DNA from: Armillaria gallica
Lineage: Eukaryota > Basidiomycota > Agaricomycetes > Agaricales > Physalacriaceae
NCBI GenBank assembly: GCA_037576215.1
Contig: JBANDB010000011.1
Coordinates: 2,604,001 to 2,668,000, forward strand
DNA: 64,000 bases
Direction of reading: 5' to 3'
Positions 57,816-64,000 of the stretch are shown one piece after another. The translations under genes were made by a program, and so were the position numbers. The notes beneath the pieces were generated by a model. That model worked only from the letters and a program-made list of their open reading frames with translations, made no database searches and had not been told where the DNA came from. Every line of letters starts with the position of its first letter. The stretch's first letter is position 1.

Positions 57816-59742
57816 ATGGTCTTGTCGCTATCTTGGCGAGAATTTCTAGATTTCCGCTTTCCTTCCCATGCCAGGATTGCGGACTCCGCTTCGACTCAAA
57901 CTGCGCCATACTCCGCTAACATACCGCCAGATCCGGAGGACTTCCTGTGTCAGAGCAACTTGGACTCTAGTCTCAAGAACCGGGTACTTCGTCCGTTGGA
58001 GGCGTTCTTAGAGCAGATGGGCATCATAGATGATCTGGTCCCTTCCATCGTTACAGCAAGCATCTCATCTCTGTTAAAGGATATTGCAATGCAAGTACTC
58101 GAAAGGGAATTCGACGTCGTGTGGATGCTGCAAAACGTAGCAGGGATTGTGTCAAATGTCATCACTACCCTTGAAAGCTCCCTCTCCGTGGATAAAACGT
58201 CTTTGGGAACAGGCAAATTGAACCTCATAACCCGTCGACACAGCGATAATCAGCTGCAGGACGTCAAGGTAGTCGCTGGGCAAGCAGTGCTCCCTCGGGT
58301 ACTTTATCGCTATGCGACGGAACTTCAGGAGTCACAGGTCTATGAGCCGGTAGGTCAGGAGGGTGGCAGGGCAATGGCCATCAAAGTAAGTATTGCTCAT
58401 GCGGCGTCTTTCTTCCGGATACTAAAAGTGATTGGTCTTAGATATGGCTTCAAGAGTGCGCCTCTACGCCACAGGCAGACTTTGGTTTATTTTTCAGCGG
58501 GATTTCGGCTATCCTGACTGAACGTGGTGCGCCGTTTTCGGTTTGATGTCCGGCTTAATGTCTCATTTGCTTGCAAGTACAACATGAAAGCGGAGAGCAC
58601 GCTTTACTGATATCTCCGCATTACCATCTCTACGATGACGACGATCCCCCAAAATACGACTTTTGTACCCCCCACGACGAAGGCGGACTTCCACTTCTGG
58701 CAGTCCTGACCAGTTTGCTCTTACCCAATCTCATCGTTGACACTATCCCTCAGCTTCCGGCACTGGTAAACCCTCTCGGGGCGTGTTCCTTGAACAGGTT
58801 GAGTCTCTCAACCAGGTCCCAGTCGAAACAGGATATACCAGCTCCCATTGAAGGAATCGTCGACGTCGGACAAACTCAATATCTGAAGATCACATCTATA
58901 CCATCGGTAGTGCGTTCATCATAAAGTCATTCCCTCCATCTCTCTTTGACACAATTTTCAGTTGTTATTTTTTGTCGATCATACTGGCGTGTCTGCCACT
59001 CCTCGCACAGTTTTTCGCTATGAGAGTTTATCCCCGGCTAATGACGTCTCTTCCATTGACTCACCGCCTCTGTCTCCCTCTGGTAGTACTAGCAGCCCTG
59101 GCACATTCAGCTCTGTTGTATCTTCTCCATTGGCCTCGACTAATCCAATATCTTGGTCCGTGACCATCTCAAGGGAAATTCATCAGGGCAATTATGCTCG
59201 GGTCTGGCGTGGAACCCTCAGCGACGGCTCCTGCATTTCTCCAGTCGTGGTCAAGATGTATCCGCGACCCCATTTCGACCTGATGAAGACCGAGATCAAG
59301 GCCTACCAATACATCTATAGCCGTCAACTATTCGATATCACCCCCGCCTACTATGGCACATTTGCCATGCACGATCAATATTGGGCAGCCATAATCTTGG
59401 CCGATGGGGGAGAAAGCGGATCTTTCATGGATTGTTTATGGGAGGATGCGGGCTTCAATCCACATGAACTGTACGTATCGCACTAATCTTGTTTCTGTTT
59501 TCACCAACACATATGAATGAAATAGGAACGTCATCTGGAATCAATGCCAAGCCCTTCATTCTATTGGCATAATCCATGATGACTTCCAGCCCAAGAATAT
59601 CACGAGAGATGCAAAAGGGGCTCTTCGCATCGTTGATTTCCAGGATGTATCCTACAACCATTCTTGCGATCCTGTTTCTTGTTTGGAACTCAACTATCTG
59701 GCTCGCGAGTTTGACTCTTTTGCGGAAGGCTGGCGCAAGTGA
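57816..59742 (+). CDS. Protein-kinase-like protein (569 aa), intact copy
   Basis: Exons 57816-58385, 58442-58526, 58578-58906, 58962-59470 and 59526-59742 give a continuous frame. The 51-nt intron 58527-58577 removes two in-frame stops, and an equivalent in-frame intron is possible in the 23-kb copy. The C-terminal half is kinase-like: glycine-poor loop EIHQGNYARVWRG, lysine in VVVKMYPRP, hinge-like WAAIILADGGESGS, catalytic loop IIHDDFQPKNITRD (HRD replaced by HDD, D and N kept) and metal loop VDFQDV (DFG replaced by DFQ). The N-terminal half (SWREFLDFRFPSHARIADSA onward) is specific to this family. Substrate unknown; activity is possible but unproven. Three broken copies lie in the accessory region, so this one appears to have been transposed into the conserved block. 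Confidence 0.75.
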
Positions 59743-60195
59743 TGCACACTCGGTTTGTACTTTCTATCTGGCTTGTGCATTTATTTGTTCGAGAATAGTA
59801 GAGACTTAATACATAGCCACATTATCTGATAGACCTCCGGGTCTCGGAGCACTTAAACATCTTTCTTGCTACTTGTTCTTCTCTAAGAGTCCTCGCAGAC
59901 TAGCATGCTCATCGACTTACAATTGGCTCCGAAGTCGACACCTATAAATCTAGGCGTACTAAACACTTTACGGGCCTAATTCACATCGAATTCTGTATAG
60001 TAGGCGGTCTGTATAGAATATAATATTCTATTCCATTCTATGTAGCCAATGCATCCTAGGGCATCCCGTTAATAAGTGGAATATAAAATAGTGAGTTTCG
60101 GAATGTCGTCGTTAGAAAGGAATAATGCAGGCATCGCGGGCCATAACTGACTATGAAATTATTAACACAACCTCTGCCTGTACACCATTAGTCGT
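59743..60195. other. Intergenic between kinase-like and CPR genes
   Basis: No gene. Contains the right copy of the direct repeat (59956-60045) and the presumed 3' UTRs of both convergent genes. Confidence 0.5.
59956..60045. repeat. Right copy of the diverged direct repeat flanking the kinase-like gene
   Basis: TACTAAACACTTTACGGGCC, then ATTCACATCGAATTCTGTAT and CATTCTATG; it matches the sequence upstream of she9 at 57571-57650. Confidence 0.6.
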
Positions 60196-62596
60196 CTAGC
60201 TCCAGACATCCAGCAAAAGTCTTGACCGCTCTTTCAGCATCTTTACTTCCGCCGTACCTTCGACTTCGGCCGACCCACCCTTGGCCTCACCCAAAATTTT
60301 CGCCAGAACTTCCTCGACAGCCTTGCTCATGTTCTTCGCCTCACCGCAGATATACACGTATCCCTTGCCAGCGATGATAGAATCAGCAATGTTCTGCCGG
60401 TCCTCCCAGATCAAGTCCTGCACGTAGATTTTGCTGCCGTCGGGCCTGTACTTCTCTCGCGAGAAGGAACAGTGCAGCGTGAATTTACCCTTGAGTTCTT
60501 CTTGGTACTGCGGCCACTCTTCCTTGTACAGGAAGTCCTCGGTCGATTTACGGCATCCGTAGAACAGCGTAATCCTGCCCCAGTCAGCGAGAGCATCCGG
60601 CCCGTTTTTCTCCAGAGTGCGGCGCGCAAGAGCCACGCGTTCCTGTACGAACCCACGGAATGGTGCAACACCCTGACAAACAAATTTCGCGTAAGAAACG
60701 GCCGGGATATGATAAGTGAGTACTCACGGTTCCAGGACCAATCATAATGACGGGGCTCTTGGGGTTGGTAGGCAAACGGAATGTAGACCGGCGAACGTGT
60801 ATCGGTGATTTGTAGATAGTCTCCTGGCGATAAGCACCGCGGGGTCCGTGGATAGCGTAAGTAGGGAGAGCCGCATTGGCGATACCAGTACTTGAAATCA
60901 TTGGAACTGTCTCTCCGTTTGCGGCGTACTTGAGGTTTAACAGGAAATTGGAACCAACACCGTATACCCAGCGAGTAGGGACCTTGTCACCCTCCGACTT
61001 GTACTTCAGAGTAACGCAAGTAACGTGGATGGAATTGGGGTGGATCTTGGGGCTAGAAGAGATGGAATAGTACCGTGGTTGCAAGCGAGGAACGGAGGAC
61101 ACGATCAAGTCGAAAGGAATGTTCCAAACGGAGGTATTGCTCGTCGAGGGAATGGCAGTGATATCGTTTCCAGCGGCAGTCTGAAGAATTTCTCCAACCT
61201 TGAGGCATCCCTTGCCGACGACGTCTGCGTAAGTCTCCTTGTTGGAGTTGACTTCCTTTAAGAAAGCCTCTGCCTCGGGAGTGGGAGCGAACTTGGAGAA
61301 GGAACCGAGGATCTGACGGCCGGCCATAGCACTGATATCAATGTAATGGCGAAGGACAGTGGCATATGTAGTCGGAACAGGGAAGGGGACTTTAGCGAGA
61401 GCGGGGTCAAGGGATTCGATGCCAATGACAGTGTCCCTCTTGTCGTAAAGACCGAGAGCGCAAAGAAGACGGTCGACTTCGATCTCAGCGTTGGTGGGCC
61501 AAACACCGACGTGATCTCCATGCTGATAAGTAATGCCCGAACCCTCGATGTTGAGTTCAACGTGAACGCAGTTCCTGTCACCGGTTATCGAGAAAAGTTC
61601 CCGAGCAACAGCGATCGGAGCGGCATAAGGATTCTTGGCGTCGTGAATGCCCTTGGTCTTAGTGAGGGCGCGCGCGGAAAGCTCGCCTGAGCAACCTGTC
61701 AGTGCTAAATGACACATTGAGAATAAGCTCCGTACCGAGGTAAACTTTCTCTTCCGGGTGAGATGCCAATTCCGAAACTGCGAAGTCAGCGCTGTCGCCA
61801 CCTTGACCTTCTTCAACGCCCAGGGCTTTGGCAAATGCTTCCCACATGCCATCCTTCCACTCGAGGTAGTCCTCTTCCATGCTCTTGTCGTCGTCACCCT
61901 CTCCGCGCTCGCCGATACGAGTAGCACCCATGGCAGTCAAGTATTGGTCAACCTGTCTCGCGACCAAGTTGTAGTGCTCGTACGTCTTGTTACCCAACCC
62001 GAAAAGAACGTATTTGAGATTCTCCAACCTGTGAGAGCCTTGGCTGAACTCGAAAGAGTCCTCGCTCAAGTTCTGCAAAAGAGTGACGGCGTTATCTGTG
62101 GGTTCACCTTCGCCATAGCTGGCCATGACGAAGATAGCGGCGGTGCCTTCCGGAAGACTGTCTAGTGTCTCAAAGTCGTATTCCTCGGGGTCACAAACCA
62201 GAGAGGTCAGACCGAACTTGGCTTTGGCTTCCTTGGCGAGACGGATGGCATACTCTTCAGCAGTACCGGTTTGTGATCCGTAGAAGATGACCAGGCGCTT
62301 GTTCTGTGTGGTTTTGGATAAGTAACCAAGTGAAAGGAGACCCAATGGCCACGTACCCCCGCCTTCATTTTGGCCGCAAAATCCCTGGGGTTCACATCAC
62401 CGTCTTGTGAAGCTGTCGGCACTACGACTTTTTTCGGCTTTGCCACAGCGAAGAGTTGGTCACGAAAGAGGTATGCAGCAGCGAGGGCAACGCCGATGAC
62501 GAGGATGAAGACGTCGGATGAAGACGTCGAAGACATGCTGGCGGCCAGGAAGTACGGCACTGCGGAGCGGGTTGTGGTGTTGAGCTCGACGTCCAT
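60196..62596 (-). CDS. cpr: NADPH-cytochrome P450 reductase (750 aa)
   Basis: Complement exons 62357-62596, 61736-62303, 60728-61695 and 60196-60672 form one frame. This ER-bound diflavin enzyme passes electrons from NADPH through FAD and FMN to cytochromes P450. Visible parts: N-terminal membrane anchor VFILVIGVALAAAYLF; FMN domain IFYGSQTGTAEEYA, ASYGEGEPTDNA and LFGLGNKTYEHYN; linker and FAD site PRYYSISSSPKIH; pyrophosphate-contacting GVAPFRGF; NADPH part ITLFYGCRKSTEDFLY and YVYICGEAKNMSKAV; and a C-terminus ending DVWS with the expected terminal-region tryptophan. All key motifs are present and length is normal. This is the only P450-system gene in the window. Confidence 0.96.
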
Positions 62597-63612
62597 GGCG
62601 GCAGAAGTGTAAGGGAGATTGACGTTACCTTTGTAGATATATAGGAGGAAGAGTCGTGGGTGCAGCGGTGATGGAAGTAAAAGGAAAGAGGCCCAGGAAT
62701 GCCCCACGCTTCGACGTGGCTCCGAATTTACCAAATGGCGTGTTGTTGCTCTGCGTTCTTTCCTTTTCGGTTTGCTTTCAGGGTCACATCTGACAATATC
62801 ACGGTGTCCTTTCGCGTCGCACCAATGTTTCTTTGCCCTTCTATGATCCAACTTGTCATTTCTCCATTCTAGATGTTGCTTACTTGCTCTGTACTACTCA
62901 TCCGACGGCCCTAGTGAGTGACTTAGCATCGTATTTTACCGTAAGATTATTCTTCTGTGATCGCAAACTGGCCATCGCCTTTCGGCCTTACGCTACTCTG
63001 CTCCCGTTATCTATCCCGAGATCCACTTTTGATCCCTTGAATGCTGTGTCGGACATCTTCTCGGATTGTTTCGGTCACATTTTTCACGTTGTATCCTCAA
63101 CGCCCGTTCATAGCCGACGGTATTTGCTCATCTCCAACAAGTAACCAGAGTTCGGGCCGCAACCGACGTGGAAGTTAGGCTGCAATTTTATCATGTGCAG
63201 CTGCTCTGCGACTCGCCGTCGACTTGCACCGTCCGCTCATCGACAAATGTTCCTGTTGCATTGTTCTTGTGATTTCGGGCTCCTGATATTATACCCCCAC
63301 CTTCCCACACCTCCCGATCCAGTCGCAGTGCACGTAGATCGCGGGCGATTCCAGACCATTGGGCGCATCAGCTTCTGGATCTCTTTACTCGGCGTCGAAA
63401 GGAGTCTATATGTCGGCTTGTAACCTTTTCAAGGACGTGTGGCCCCCGCGCTTTCCCAGTGTAATGGACTGTAATATCGTACCGATATCCGTCTTCTTCA
63501 CGACTAACCAATAGATGAGCAGCACTTATCACTATAATCGTGTATGACTCGATGCATAAATTTGATCTCTCAGAAAACATTCCAAAGTTTTGCTAAGTTA
63601 TCAAAGACAACG
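62597..63612. other. Divergent intergenic region between CPR and HIT genes
   Basis: About 1 kb with no supported gene. It presumably holds both promoters and 5' UTRs. Confidence 0.5.
62638..62644 (-). promoter_or_regulatory. TATA-like element upstream of CPR
   Basis: TATATAT on the minus strand, 42 nt upstream of the ATG at 62596. Plausible but close to the start. Confidence 0.3.
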
Positions 63613-64000
63613 ATGGCACATGACCGCGAAACACCCGTTCTTTCCCTTCGAAAGGTTTTCCTTCCTTCTAGCATGACCTCTTTCCTTATCAAAGCACACG
63701 TCAACAGAAAACCCTCATCTTGGCATTCGGATCCTGGGTGCGCTTTCTGCCGCATCATCAGTGGCGAATCTGCCTCTGGGCTCGTATACGAAGATGATAA
63801 GATTATTGCCATCCTAGGTTCTTGCCTCTTTCGTATGTACTATTCTGAACCCCCACTCACCCCTCGAAGATATCCTCCCCCTACGCAAGGGCCACACTTT
63901 AGTTATTCCAAAGGCCCATTATGCGCGCTTATCGGAACTCCCGCCCGAATACGCTGCAGCACTAGGAGCTGGCGTCACCAAAGTCGCTCATGCCTTGACA
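63613..64000 (+). CDS. HIT-family (histidine triad) protein, 5' part
   Basis: Exon 1 ends at 63817; a 52-nt intron (63818-63869) is followed by exon 2, which runs off the window. The translation contains PGCAFCRIISGESASGLVYE, DDKIIAIL, then DILPLRKGHTLVIPKAHYA and LSELPPEYAAAL. This is the N-terminal half of a HIT hydrolase (nucleoside phosphoramidate or dinucleotide hydrolase type) with its CxFC and GHTLVIPK motifs. The catalytic HxHxH triad should lie just beyond the window. The start may be 63613 or the in-frame ATG at 63673. Confidence 0.85.
   Translation, partial: MAHDRETPVLSLRKVFLPSSMTSFLIKAHVNRKPSSWHSDPGCAFCRIISGESASGLVYEDDKIIAILGSCLFRMYYSEPPLTPRRYPPPTQGPHFSYSKGPLCALIGTPARIRCSTRSWRHQSRSCLD

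Noticed and set aside
63193..63423. Small plus-strand frame upstream of the HIT gene
   Set aside because: No homology and lies in an expected promoter/5' UTR region.

Overview
The window is nuclear DNA of a filamentous basidiomycete, most likely an Agaricomycete. The evidence is the many 45-60 nt GT-AG introns, a membrane-protein family I recognise from basidiomycetes, Goodbye-type domains, a Plavaka-like transposase remnant, and housekeeping genes of fungal type. The species cannot be named from the sequence.

Layout. 1-2.2 kb: a decayed RAD50 3' end and a small two-exon gene. 2.2-49.8 kb: an accessory region built from a few gene families copied in both orientations and in all stages of decay. 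50.3-64 kb: ordinary conserved genes, namely a DDB1-like gene, a membrane-anchored SET protein, the mitochondrial inner-membrane protein She9/Mdm33, NADPH-cytochrome P450 reductase and the start of a HIT-family gene. One intact protein-kinase-like gene has moved in among them.

Accessory families. (1) F-box proteins of 344 residues: three intact copies (15.1, 22.1, 41.3 kb), one nonsense pseudogene (4.3 kb) and one truncated copy (29.8 kb). (2) A three-exon coiled-coil family (229-273 aa) with a mitochondrial-presequence-like N-terminus, an R/E-rich coiled coil and a conserved C-terminal domain; its middle exon is 70 nt in every copy. Five copies are intact and about nine are broken. (3) Two ~5 kb genes encoding Goodbye-like, EF-hand and ZZ zinc-finger domains, lying inverted to each other with about 1.2 kb of shared upstream DNA, plus a truncated remnant. 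(4) A kinase-like family: one intact copy at 57.8 kb and three broken ones.

The F-box and coiled-coil genes form a very tight module. They are head-to-head with about 29 bp between start codons, and tail-to-tail with stop codons overlapping or 5 bp apart. The [coiled coil][coiled coil][F-box] block at 12.4-16.2 kb is repeated at 19.5-23.2 kb. I read this as a lineage-specific, fast-turnover paired family and the best candidate here for an undescribed system; its function is unknown.

Mobile DNA and decay: a solo LTR with a perfect 5-bp target duplication inside a CpG-depleted gene relic, a TIR-bounded non-autonomous element, a fold-back repeat, two transposase remnants and a 53-bp near-perfect palindrome.

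Exon boundaries were read by eye from splice signals, reading frame and comparison between paralogues. Those marked approximate need transcript support.
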